The notes under the pieces were generated by a model. The model had not been told where the DNA came from. It searched no databases and worked only from the letters and a program-made list of their open reading frames with translations. 64,000 nt of DNA from Aureimonas glaciei (GTDB taxonomy: Bacteria; Pseudomonadota; Alphaproteobacteria; Rhizobiales; Rhizobiaceae): assembly GCF_014643375.1 (NCBI RefSeq), contig NZ_BMJJ01000016.1, forward strand, positions 1 through 64,000, written 5' to 3'. Both the position numbers and the translations under genes were made by a program. Below are positions 20,597 to 31,138 of this stretch, one piece after another. Each line of letters starts with the position of its first letter. The first letter of the stretch is position 1.

Positions 20597-21615
20597 ACCG
20601 CGCCGATCTCGGCCGCCTCGCGTGCCAGGGGGAAATGTCGGCGGACATGATCGAGCGCCGCCGCACCCGCCGCTTGCCGGCGTGCGTCGTCGCCGAGCAA
20701 AGGCGCGATCGCGGAGGCCAGCGCCGCTGCGTCGTCGACGGGGACGACATGGCCGGTGACGCCCTCGACGATCATCTCGGCGAAGGCGCCGGCATCGCTC
20801 GCCACCACGGGTTTTCGAGAGGCCATGGCCTCCAGCGGCGTCAAACCAAAACCCTCGTTGCGCGGCGGGGCGACATAGAGGTCGAAGCGGCGGAACCACG
20901 CGGCGATGTCGTCGACCTCGCCGAGGAAGACGATGCGGTCGGCCAGCCCGGCTGCGCCAATGCTCTCGCGCATCGCGGCTTCGAAGCCGGTGTGCTCGGC
21001 CGTGGTGCGGCCGGTGATCACCGCGGTCCAATCGGGATGGCGCGGCAAGAGGTCGATCATCGCAGCCACGAAGAGGTCCGTGCCCTTCTGGTGCCGGATG
21101 CGGCCGGAACAGCCGACGATCTTTCGGCCCGCCAGCGCCTGCATGGCCGGGGAGGGCGCACCGATGCGCTCGGGCGAAAACGCGTCGAGGTCGATGCCGT
21201 GCAGGATGACGGTCGCCGGCACTTCGAGGAAGGCGGCGCTGCGCTGGCTGGTGGCGATGACGGCATCCATGCGGCGGATGAGGAACCGCGTCCAGGCGGT
21301 GTGCCGGCGCTGTGCGGCGGAGGTGAAGACGAGCTTCAGCCGCATGCGCAGGACGTCGCGCAGGACGAGGCCGGCCAACATTTCGGTATTGCGGCGCGCG
21401 TGCCAGAGGCGGAAGGGGCGCCCGGCGGGCCGGGTCCACAGGCCGAAGAACTGGCGCCAACGCAGTTTGGGAAGGTGCGAGGGAAGGCCGGGGCCGAGTG
21501 CGGCGATTCCGAGCGTCCGGGCCTGCAGCGGCACCAGCTGGACGATCGTCGAGGTGACGCCGGAGAGGCGGCGCTTGAAGTTGGGCGCGATCACCTCGAC
21601 GTCGCGGATGTGCAT
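20536..21615 (-). CDS. lpcC: Glycosyltransferase family 4, LpcC-like LPS core mannosyltransferase
   Basis: A 359-aa GT-B glycosyltransferase. The start MHIRDVEVIAPNFKRRLSGV resembles rhizobial LpcC, which transfers mannose to LPS inner core. The C-terminal donor-binding domain shows GCSGRIRHQKGTDLFV and the E-x7-E element RNEGFGLTPLEAMASRKPV. The last residues (after about 340) are encoded in the 61-bp overlap with the convergent GT25 gene. Together the two genes probably decorate the lipopolysaccharide core; the specific LpcC assignment is inferred from similarity of the N-terminus. Confidence 0.82.
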   Translation of the reverse strand: MHIRDVEVIAPNFKRRLSGVTSTIVQLVPLQARTLGIAALGPGLPSHLPKLRWRQFFGLWTRPAGRPFRLWHARRNTEMLAGLVLRDVLRMRLKLVFTSAAQRRHTAWTRFLIRRMDAVIATSQRSAAFLEVPATVILHGIDLDAFSPERIGAPSPAMQALAGRKIVGCSGRIRHQKGTDLFVAAMIDLLPRHPDWTAVITGRTTAEHTGFEAAMRESIGAAGLADRIVFLGEVDDIAAWFRRFDLYVAPPRNEGFGLTPLEAMASRKPVVASDAGAFAEMIVEGVTGHVVPVDDAAALASAIAPLLGDDARRQAAGAAALDHVRRHFPLAREAAEIGAVYTRLWASGKKSSGSTRTSR

Positions 21616-21630
21616 GATGGCTACCCCTGA

Positions 21631-21719
21631 CCCCTCATGCTGAGCCCTGTCGAAGCACGAGGGGCGGCACGACGGTAGCGGCGATGTCCCTCGTGCTTCG
21701 ACAAGCTCAGCATGAGGGA
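21631..21719. repeat. Long palindromic intergenic repeat, family A, copy 2
   Basis: Arms at about 21631-21664 and 21687-21719 are near-perfect reverse complements (CCCTCATGCTGAGC at the outer ends). The core is the same as in copy 1 at 145-231. It sits between the lpcC start and the greA stop, where it could fold into a long stem-loop in the greA-side transcript. Confidence 0.8.
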
Positions 21720-21813
21720 CAGGGATATGGCGCGGCTCGCAGAGAGAGGCGGAACCGCAGGCTGCTTGGCTAACCAGGATAAGGGCGTCGGCCCAACTTC
21801 CGGCGAATGCCGC

Positions 21814-22287
21814 TCAGCCCCAGCGCAGCTCGATGATCTCGTAGGACCGTGCGCCGCCCGGCGCGGCGACCTCGACCGTATCGCCTTCTTCCTTGCCGAT
21901 CAGGGCGCGGGCGATGGGGGAGGAGATCGAGATGCGGCCCTGCTTCACGTCGGCTTCCTGGTCGCCGACGATCTGGTAGACCTTCTCCTCCTCGGTGTCC
22001 TCATCGATCAGCTTGACGGTCGCCCCAAACTTCACCTTCTCGCCCGACAGTTTCGACACGTCGATGACCTCGGCGCGGGCGGTATAGTCCTCGAGTTCGG
22101 AGATCCGGCCCTCGTTGAGGCTCTGCGATTCCTTGGCCGCGTGATATTCGGCGTTCTCCGACAGGTCGCCGTGCGCCCGCGCTTCCGAGATCGCCGCGAT
22201 GATGCGCGGACGCTCCTCCTGCTGGCGCCGACGCAGCTCTTCCTTGAGCGACTCGAACCCGGCGCTTGTCATTGGGACCTTGTCCAT
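21814..22287 (-). CDS. greA: Transcription elongation factor GreA
   Basis: A 157-aa GreA that stimulates RNA cleavage by backtracked RNA polymerase. The N-terminal coiled coil covers about residues 5-75. Its tip carries the acidic segment DLSENAEYH, with the Asp/Glu pair that reaches the polymerase active site. The C-terminal FKBP-like domain contains [18 protein letters not shown]. The length matches the family (about 158 aa). The start [10 protein letters not shown] at 22287 is the family-like start. It is downstream of carB on the same strand with 284 bp between them. Confidence 0.95.
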   Translation of the reverse strand: MDKVPMTSAGFESLKEELRRRQQEERPRIIAAISEARAHGDLSENAEYHAAKESQSLNEGRISELEDYTARAEVIDVSKLSGEKVKFGATVKLIDEDTEEEKVYQIVGDQEADVKQGRISISSPIARALIGKEEGDTVEVAAPGGARSYEIIELRWG

Positions 22288-22415
22288 GCCCTCAACCTTT
22301 CCAAACCGTCGGCCGAAGCGGCCGAAGGTCGTTTTCGTTCCCGCCGGATGATGCCGGCGCACAAAACAAACCGGCTCCGGACGGAAATCCGACCGGAACC
22401 AGCAAACCGTCGCAA

Positions 22416-22436
22416 CCCGGGTCGACGAGACCCGGG
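22416..22436 (-). terminator. Hairpin between carB and greA
   Basis: An 8-bp perfect stem CCCGGGTC/GACCCGGG with a GACGA loop lies about 136 bp after the carB stop. There is no T tract on the minus strand, so it may be a terminator or only a structured leader of greA. Confidence 0.35.
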
Positions 22437-22571
22437 GATCAGCCGATGATGCTGCGGCAAAATTCCGCTGTCAAACCCTGTCTCCCCTGACAAGGCCGCT
22501 TGCCGCCGTCCCTCACACCCCGCGCCCAGATCGTCCGCCAGCGGGCGCGCGATCGGTTTCGGCGCGTTTGT

Positions 22572-26003
<3,432 letters not shown>

Positions 26004-26166
26004 GGCTCTTCTTTCGTCGACATACTTGTTTCCGCGCGAAAATCCGGTCGCGCTACGGGCGTGACCGGTTCGGGCTCGGAAGGTTCTTCAGGCTAAGGCC
26101 GGTGTATAGGGAAAAGCCGGCCCGGGCGAAAGGGCAGAAACGACCCTGTCCCGGCAAATCCACCGA

Positions 26167-26472
26167 TCAGTCGCCGGCACCGGCGGACTTGGCGGCGCGC
26201 TTGGCCGGCGCAGCGTCCTTGGCGGCGACAGGCAGGCTTGGCGCCGGCGCATTTTTGGCCCGCGGCATGGCCTGGCCGTCATAGGATTCGAAGCCGAGGG
26301 TGAGGGCGAGGCAGGCGAGCTCGACCGTCTTCGGGATCTCGATCGTCTTGCCGTCCCGATCGCCCTTTTCGTAATACTGGATGACGCGCTTCTTCAGGCC
26401 GAGCTTTTCGGCAGCGTCCTTCTGCTTCCAGCCAAGGGCCTTGCGCCAGCTGCGGAAATCGTCGGGCTGCAT
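26167..26472 (-). CDS. Small helix-turn-helix (XRE-like) DNA-binding protein
   Basis: A 101-aa protein with an N-terminal XRE/Cro-type HTH at about residues 5-60 (FRSWRKALGWKQKDAAEKLGLKKRVIQYYEKG) and a basic Ala/Lys/Pro-rich tail. It lies between carA and carB on the same strand. It could regulate the flanking genes or be an independent housekeeping regulator; no operator is recognisable. The ATG at 26472 gives the natural start of the HTH domain. Confidence 0.75.
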   Translation of the reverse strand: MQPDDFRSWRKALGWKQKDAAEKLGLKKRVIQYYEKGDRDGKTIEIPKTVELACLALTLGFESYDGQAMPRAKNAPAPSLPVAAKDAAPAKRAAKSAGAGD

Positions 26473-26743
26473 GGGTCACTCCAAAGGCGGGGCTGATGCG
26501 AGGGGCAGATCGCCAATAGCCTGCGGGGCTTGGCATTCCTGCCATTCCAGATGCGGGGCCGTCTGGCAAGCCTCGCACAGGCGTGTCGTGCTATAAATGC
26601 ACGAGGTGCGCCAACCGACAGTTGACTGCGGCGCACCGAGTGCGCATCTTGAGATGGATGACCACGGGTTCGTGCGTCACCGTGCCCCTCGGGCGGCGGG
26701 GCGTCTGTTGCCGCCTTCGAGCAGCCATGGAAGGACCAGGACA

Positions 26744-26878
26744 GTGCTTGCCGACATCATCATTGCCCGCAGTGCCTACGGGGGCGATCGCGACCGCGAC
26801 GATCTCCACCGCCATGCCACCTTTTCCTGCGGCATGCGGCGGTTCTATCGCCGGCTGATGCGGGTTTTTCGCGCGTGA
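26744..26878 (+). CDS. Possible 44-aa basic small protein
   Basis: A GTG-started frame encodes a 44-residue Arg-rich peptide with RDRDDLHRHATFSCGM and a C-terminal FYRRLMRVFRA. It ends 28 bp before a strong terminator hairpin. The ribosome binding site (AGGAC) is weak and I recognise no family. Support comes only from its closeness to the terminator and the lack of any other gene in this 506-bp interval (26473-26978). Confidence 0.3.
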   Translation: MLADIIIARSAYGGDRDRDDLHRHATFSCGMRRFYRRLMRVFRA

Positions 26879-26905
26879 CGGCCGGAGAGGCCCCGCAGAA
26901 ACACT

Positions 26906-26934
26906 GAAGGCGCCGGAGGAATTCCGGCGCCTTC
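26906..26934. terminator. Bidirectional-type terminator between small ORF and carA
   Basis: An 11-bp perfect stem GAAGGCGCCGG/CCGGCGCCTTC with a 7-nt loop is followed on the plus strand by TTCGTT. It lies 45 bp beyond the carA stop on the minus strand, so it can serve transcripts arriving from both sides. Confidence 0.7.
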
Positions 26935-26978
26935 TTCGTTCTGGGCTCGTCGCCTGCCTCCGGGCGCGCCGGAAAGGT

Positions 26979-28160
26979 TCAGGCCGCGGTATTCTTGCGG
27001 CTGTCGATCAGTTCGAAGAACCGGTCGAAGAGATAGTGCGAGTCCTGCGGGCCGGGCGAGGCCTCGGGATGGTGCTGCACGGAGAAGACCGGCGCGTCCT
27101 TCATCTTCAGACCGCAGTTCGACTGGTCGAACAGCGAGATGTGGGTCTCCTCAACATCCGCCGGCAGCGTGCCGGATTCCACGGCGAAGCCGTGATTCAT
27201 CGAAACGATCTCGACCTTGCCGGTGGTGAAATCCTTGACCGGATGGTTGGCGCCGTGATGGCCCTGGTGCATCTTCGAGGTCTTGCCGCCGAGCGCCAGC
27301 GCCAGCATCTGGTGGCCAAGGCAGATGCCGAACATCGGCACGCCGGTCTCGATCAGCTTCTGGATGGTCGGCACGGCGTAGACGCCGGTCGCAGCCGGAT
27401 CACCCGGGCCGTTCGACAGGAAGATGCCGTCGGGATGGTGCGCCATCACTTCGTCGGCGGTCGACGTCGGCGGCATCAGGACGACGCGGGCGCCGCGGCC
27501 GGTCATCAGCCGGAGGATGTTGCGCTTGGTGCCGTAGTCGAGGGCGACAACGGTGTAGCGCGGCTCGCTCTCGGTGGCGTAGCCGGCATTCCAGGCCCAG
27601 GGTTTTTCGTCCCAGACCACCGACTGGTGAGTGGCGACGTCCTTGGCGAGGTCGAGACCTTCGAGGCCTGACCAGGCCCTGGCCTTCGCCTTCAGCGCCT
27701 CGATGTCGAAGACGCCGTCCGGATTGTGCGCGATGACGGCGTTCGGCATGCCGTTTTCGCGGATGTGGGCGGTGAGGGCTCGCGTATCGATGCCCGACAG
27801 CGCGATGATGCCGCGCTTCTTCAGCCAGGCGTCGAGATGGCCGGAGGAACGGTAGTTCGAGGGGGCCGACACCTCGGCCCGGAAGATCGCGCCGACCGCG
27901 CCATGCGCGTTGGCCGGGACGAGGTCCTCGGTGTCCTCGTCATTGGCGCCGACATTGCCGATGTGCGGGAAGGTGAAGGTGACGATCTGCTTGGCGTAGG
28001 AGGGGTCGGTGAGGATCTCCTGGTAGCCGGTCAGCGCGGTGTTGAAGCAGACCTCGCCGGTCGTCTCGCCGACGGCGCCGATGCCGTCGCCCTCGATGAT
28101 CGTGCCATCGGCGAGCACCAGGAGTGCGGTCGGTTTGCGTGTCGTCCAGCCTGCGGTCAT
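26979..28160 (-). CDS. carA: Carbamoyl-phosphate synthase small subunit
   Basis: A 393-aa glutaminase subunit that supplies ammonia to CarB. The N-terminal CPSase domain covers about residues 1-150. The C-terminal class I amidotransferase domain holds the nucleophile Cys280 in FGICLGHQM and the His/Glu pair in HHPEASPGPQD. The oxyanion segment FLSNGPGDP is intact. The ATG at 28160 follows GAAGGG. A 13-bp inverted repeat sits 34 nt upstream and may control expression. Confidence 0.96.
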   Translation of the reverse strand: MTAGWTTRKPTALLVLADGTIIEGDGIGAVGETTGEVCFNTALTGYQEILTDPSYAKQIVTFTFPHIGNVGANDEDTEDLVPANAHGAVGAIFRAEVSAPSNYRSSGHLDAWLKKRGIIALSGIDTRALTAHIRENGMPNAVIAHNPDGVFDIEALKAKARAWSGLEGLDLAKDVATHQSVVWDEKPWAWNAGYATESEPRYTVVALDYGTKRNILRLMTGRGARVVLMPPTSTADEVMAHHPDGIFLSNGPGDPAATGVYAVPTIQKLIETGVPMFGICLGHQMLALALGGKTSKMHQGHHGANHPVKDFTTGKVEIVSMNHGFAVESGTLPADVEETHISLFDQSNCGLKMKDAPVFSVQHHPEASPGPQDSHYLFDRFFELIDSRKNTAA

Positions 28161-28194
28161 GGCGTGCCCTTCGAAGGTCGTTTCCTGCCGGCGC

Positions 28195-28233
28195 GCGCCT
28201 TGGCGCCGCGGCAAAGCGCGGGCGCCAAGGCGC
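28195..28233 (-). promoter_or_regulatory. 13-bp inverted repeat in the carA leader
   Basis: GCGCCTTGGCGCC and its exact complement GGCGCCAAGGCGC are separated by 13 nt, ending 34 nt before the carA start. A possible promoter lies upstream (TTGCAG at 28290-28295, GATATG at 28267-28272, 17-bp spacing), which would place the hairpin inside the 5' leader. It could be an attenuator, operator or translation-control hairpin; which one is not visible. Confidence 0.5.
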
Positions 28234-28453
28234 GGGTCAGGCGCGGGAAAAGTGTGCATTGGTTGGCATATCGACCTTAACGGCGCGGACTGCAAGTCTC
28301 TTGCGCGGCTTTCCCCGCAGCTTTACATGCCGCGGTGAACGACAGCCGGCGCCTTCGGGCGCGCGCTCGCCGCCCGTCGATCGGGCGGATCGCGGCGTTC
28401 CGGCTCGTCACGGACGATCAGACAAGCCCAGAGAAGAAGCCGAGGAGGCCCCG

Positions 28454-28909
28454 ATGCGCGCTGCCATCACCAATGCCCTGAAAGACGCCATGAAGGCCGG
28501 CGACAAGACCCGGACCGGAACCCTGCGCCTCGTCAACGCGGCGATCAAGGACAAGGACATCCTCAACCGCGGTTCGGGGCGCGATGCGGCCAGCGACGAC
28601 GAGATCGTCCAGATCCTCGGCAAGATGACCAAGCAGCGCGAGGAATCGGCGAAGATCTACGAGGACAATGCCCGTCCCGAGCTCGCCGCCAAGGAGCGCG
28701 AGGAGATCGCCATCATCGCCGGCTTCCTGCCGGTGCAGATGGACGAGGCCGGCATGGAGGCGGCTGTCGCCGCCAGCATCGCCGATCTCGGCGCCGCTGG
28801 CATGAAGGACATGGGCCGGGTGATGACGGCCCTTAAGGAGCGCCATGCCGGCCAGATGGATTTCGGCAAGGCGAACGGCGTGGTGAAGAGGATGCTGAGT
28901 GCGGGGTGA
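28454..28909 (+). CDS. GatB/YqeY domain protein
   Basis: A 151-aa YqeY protein that resembles the tail domain of GatB, the tRNA-dependent amidotransferase subunit; its own role is not settled. Conserved segments include MKAGDKTRTGTLRLV, AAKEREEIAIIAGFLPVQM and the C-terminal MDFGKANGVVKRML. The ribosome binding site GAGGAGG is strong. YqeY is often next to dnaG-rpoD in alphaproteobacteria; here lrgAB and parDE lie between. Confidence 0.9.
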   Translation: MRAAITNALKDAMKAGDKTRTGTLRLVNAAIKDKDILNRGSGRDAASDDEIVQILGKMTKQREESAKIYEDNARPELAAKEREEIAIIAGFLPVQMDEAGMEAAVAASIADLGAAGMKDMGRVMTALKERHAGQMDFGKANGVVKRMLSAG

Positions 28910-29027
28910 GGGATGGCAGTGGCGCGGCTCGTTTTCCGAGAGGCGTCTGCGGGGTAAGGCAAGCCACTGGTTGCCGCGACGGTTGACCCGAAGCTCCAAA
29001 TCCGTTGCCGCAACATCCCATAATTAG

Positions 29028-29176
29028 TCATCCCGGGCTTGACCCGGGACCCATGCCAAATCGCTGAACGAGATCGAGAACGGTCGACCTTCCTTTCTGA
29101 TGCGAGCGGCTGTTCGGGGCCGAATTTGCAACGAGAACGCTCGCGGCATGGGTGCTCGGGTCAAGCCCGAGCATGA
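29028..29176. repeat. Long palindromic intergenic repeat, family B
   Basis: Outer arms at 29028-29056 (TCATCCCGGGCTTGACCCGG...) and 29146-29176 (...GGTCAAGCCCGAGCATGA) are reverse complements across an inner segment of about 90 bp. The arm sequence is a known type of dispersed palindrome in alphaproteobacterial genomes. It fills most of the 332-bp interval between yqeY and lrgB, in which I see no gene. Confidence 0.75.
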
Positions 29177-29241
29177 CTATCCGGAGAGGGAGGCGCGTTT
29201 CGGCCACGCGCTGCCACTTCCGCGAAAACGTGCGCATCCCC

Positions 29242-29964
29242 TCAAAACAGCAGCGACCACAAGAGCGGCAAGGCGATCGCCGTCGCCAGCGCGTTGAGGC
29301 CCATGGCGAGGCCGGAGAAGGCGCCGGCAATCTCGCTTTCCTGCAGAGCGCGGGCGGTGCCGATGCCGTGCGCGGCGGTGCCCATGGCAAAGCCGCGCGC
29401 TGCCTTGCCGCGGATGCCGCAGAGGTCGAGAACGGCAGGCCCGAGCGAGGCGCCGATGATGCCGGTGGCGATGACGAGGACGGCGGTCAGCGACGGCACG
29501 CCGCCGAGCTTTTCGGCGATGCCCATGGCGACCGGCGCGGTCACCGATTTCGGCGCCAGCGCGACGAGCCCGGCGCGGTCGACCCCGAACAGCGCGCCGA
29601 TGCCGACCGCCGTCGCCATGGCGGTGAGCGATCCCGCGGCAAGGCTCGCGGCCAGCGCCCCGGCATGGCGGCGGACCTTGTCGAACTGCCGGTAGAGCGG
29701 GATCGCCAGGGCGACGGTGGCGGGGCCGAGCAGGAAATGGATGAACTGCGCGCCCTCGAAATAGGTGTCGTAGGACGTGCCGGTCAGCGTCAGCAGTGTG
29801 ACGACCATCGCCACCGTCAGAAGCACCGGGTTCAGCAGCGCCAGAAAACGGGCGCGGCGATAGAGGGCGAAGGCGATCTGGTAGAGGACGAGCGTCAGGG
29901 TCAGGGACAACAGCGGCGTCGCCGCGAGATAGACCCAGACCTCGCGCAGCGATTCAGCCGGCAT
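29242..29964 (-). CDS. lrgB: LrgB/CidB family membrane protein
   Basis: A 240-aa membrane protein with about six or seven helices. Family marks are FIHFLLGPATVALAIPLY, APKSVTAPVAMGIAEKLGG and GTAAHGIGTARAL. LrgB works with LrgA; the pair was described as antiholin-like and is now also linked to export of pyruvate or related acids and to overflow metabolism. It overlaps the end of lrgA by 11 bp, so the two are one operon. Confidence 0.9.
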   Translation of the reverse strand: MPAESLREVWVYLAATPLLSLTLTLVLYQIAFALYRRARFLALLNPVLLTVAMVVTLLTLTGTSYDTYFEGAQFIHFLLGPATVALAIPLYRQFDKVRRHAGALAASLAAGSLTAMATAVGIGALFGVDRAGLVALAPKSVTAPVAMGIAEKLGGVPSLTAVLVIATGIIGASLGPAVLDLCGIRGKAARGFAMGTAAHGIGTARALQESEIAGAFSGLAMGLNALATAIALPLLWSLLF

Positions 29965-30310
29965 CAGTATCGCTCCCGCGCGCTGTGAGGAAGCGCATGG
30001 CTAGGCCTGTCACGGCGATGGTGGCGAGCGTCGACACGATCAGCGCCGTGCCGAGCCCCAACGCGTCCGCTTCCAGCCGATGGACATGCATCATGATGCC
30101 GGCCCCCGCCGGCACGAACAGCAGCGACAGGTGCTGCAGCAGCCCGTCGCCGACCTTTCCGATCGCCTCTGGCACCTCTCCCTTCAGCATCAGGCCGGCA
30201 AACAGCAGCGCCATGCCGATGACGGGCCCCGGCAGCGGCAGCGCGAACCAGGCGGTGATCATCTCGCCGACAAGTTGGCAGAGGAAAATGGCGGTGAGGG
30301 CAGGGAGCAT
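29954..30310 (-). CDS. lrgA: LrgA/CidA family membrane protein
   Basis: A 118-aa membrane protein with four predicted helices. The signature LPLPGPVIGMALLFAGLML and the central LLFVPAGAGIMMHV are typical of LrgA/CidA holin-like proteins. It is the first gene of the lrgAB operon. The ATG at 30310 gives a family-typical start (MLPALTAIFLCQLVGE). Confidence 0.9.
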   Translation of the reverse strand: MLPALTAIFLCQLVGEMITAWFALPLPGPVIGMALLFAGLMLKGEVPEAIGKVGDGLLQHLSLLFVPAGAGIMMHVHRLEADALGLGTALIVSTLATIAVTGLAMRFLTARGSDTDAG

Positions 30311-30470
30311 GGGCGGTCCTGTGACGGGGCGCGCGACGCTCGCGTTCGACGTCGACACCTTCTGATGAGAGAATAGGCTGAAGCGATGATCGGCAAGGCC
30401 GCGCCGGCGATGCCAAATTGCGTGCGCTTCCCTGATCGCATATTCTCGGCGCCGAGTGAGGAAGGGGTTC

Positions 30471-30746
30471 ATGGCACCGGTCGAAAAAGTCACCATCTCG
30501 ATGACAGCCGACATGGCGGGGTATGTCCGTGAGGTCGTTGGAGCCGGCCAGTATGCTTCCGCCGGCGAGGCGATCCATGAGGCGATGCTCGAATGGCGGG
30601 AACGACGCGAACTTCTGGGATACAGCCTGGAAGAGTTGCGGACGCTCGTCGGGGAGGGCATCGACAGCGGCCCGACGCTCGATGCGAACGAGGTGTTCGC
30701 TGATCTGAGGCAAAAGGTGCGCGCCCGGCTCCCCGCGCGCCCGTGA
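30471..30746 (+). CDS. parD: ParD-family antitoxin
   Basis: A 91-aa ribbon-helix-helix antitoxin. The N-terminal RHH segment EKVTISMTADMAGYVREVV is followed by YASAGEAIHEAMLEWRERR, as in ParD, and then by a toxin-wrapping C-terminal tail. It should bind its own promoter and neutralise ParE. Its stop overlaps the parE start by 4 bp. It looks intact although the toxin gene is broken. Confidence 0.88.
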   Translation: MAPVEKVTISMTADMAGYVREVVGAGQYASAGEAIHEAMLEWRERRELLGYSLEELRTLVGEGIDSGPTLDANEVFADLRQKVRARLPARP

Positions 30747-31038
30747 AGCTCCGGGTCTCTCCGTTGGCTGCAACCGATATCGAGGACATCATCCTCTATA
30801 TTGCGGCGGAGAACCCCCAGGCAGCCCTGAACGTCCTCGACGCGATCGAGCAGCGCTTCGCGCAGCTCTTGAATTATCCTTTTCAGGGCCGTCGCGGGAA
30901 GACATCGGACCCGGCATCCGTCACGTCGTCTCCGGCCAGTATATCGCCTTCTACCGGATCCGCGGAGAGGCGGTGGACGTGCTTCGAGTCCTGCATGGGA
31001 AGCGCAGTGTCGATCCCGCGACCATTGTCGCATCCTGA
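30743..31038 (+). pseudogene. parE: ParE toxin gene with a single-base frameshift
   Basis: The first 50 or so residues (MKLRVSPLAATDIEDIILYI ... LLNYPFQGR) are a normal RelE/ParE fold start. After 30890 the reading frame changes: the expected sequence REDIGPGIRHVVSGQYIAFY, then VLRVLHGKRSVDP, continues in the next frame to a TGA at 31038. One base has been lost between about 30887 and 30897. Read without correction, the product has an unrelated tail ending at 31069. ParE toxins inhibit gyrase, and the lost C-terminal strands carry the toxic part, so this copy should be inactive unless the frameshift is a sequence error. Confidence 0.85.
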
Positions 31039-31138
31039 CGCAATTCGCCCTGTGAATGACGGGAATTGATTCAGCACGGTCCTTTTTTAGAAGCAATCCG
31101 TGCTAACGCTTCCGATCCAGCGATCCCGTGAAAGTCCC

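Noticed and set aside
29954-31096. A 380-residue minus-strand protein covering lrgA and the region upstream
   Set aside because: Only the last 118 residues are LrgA; the upstream part is antisense to parDE and without similarity.
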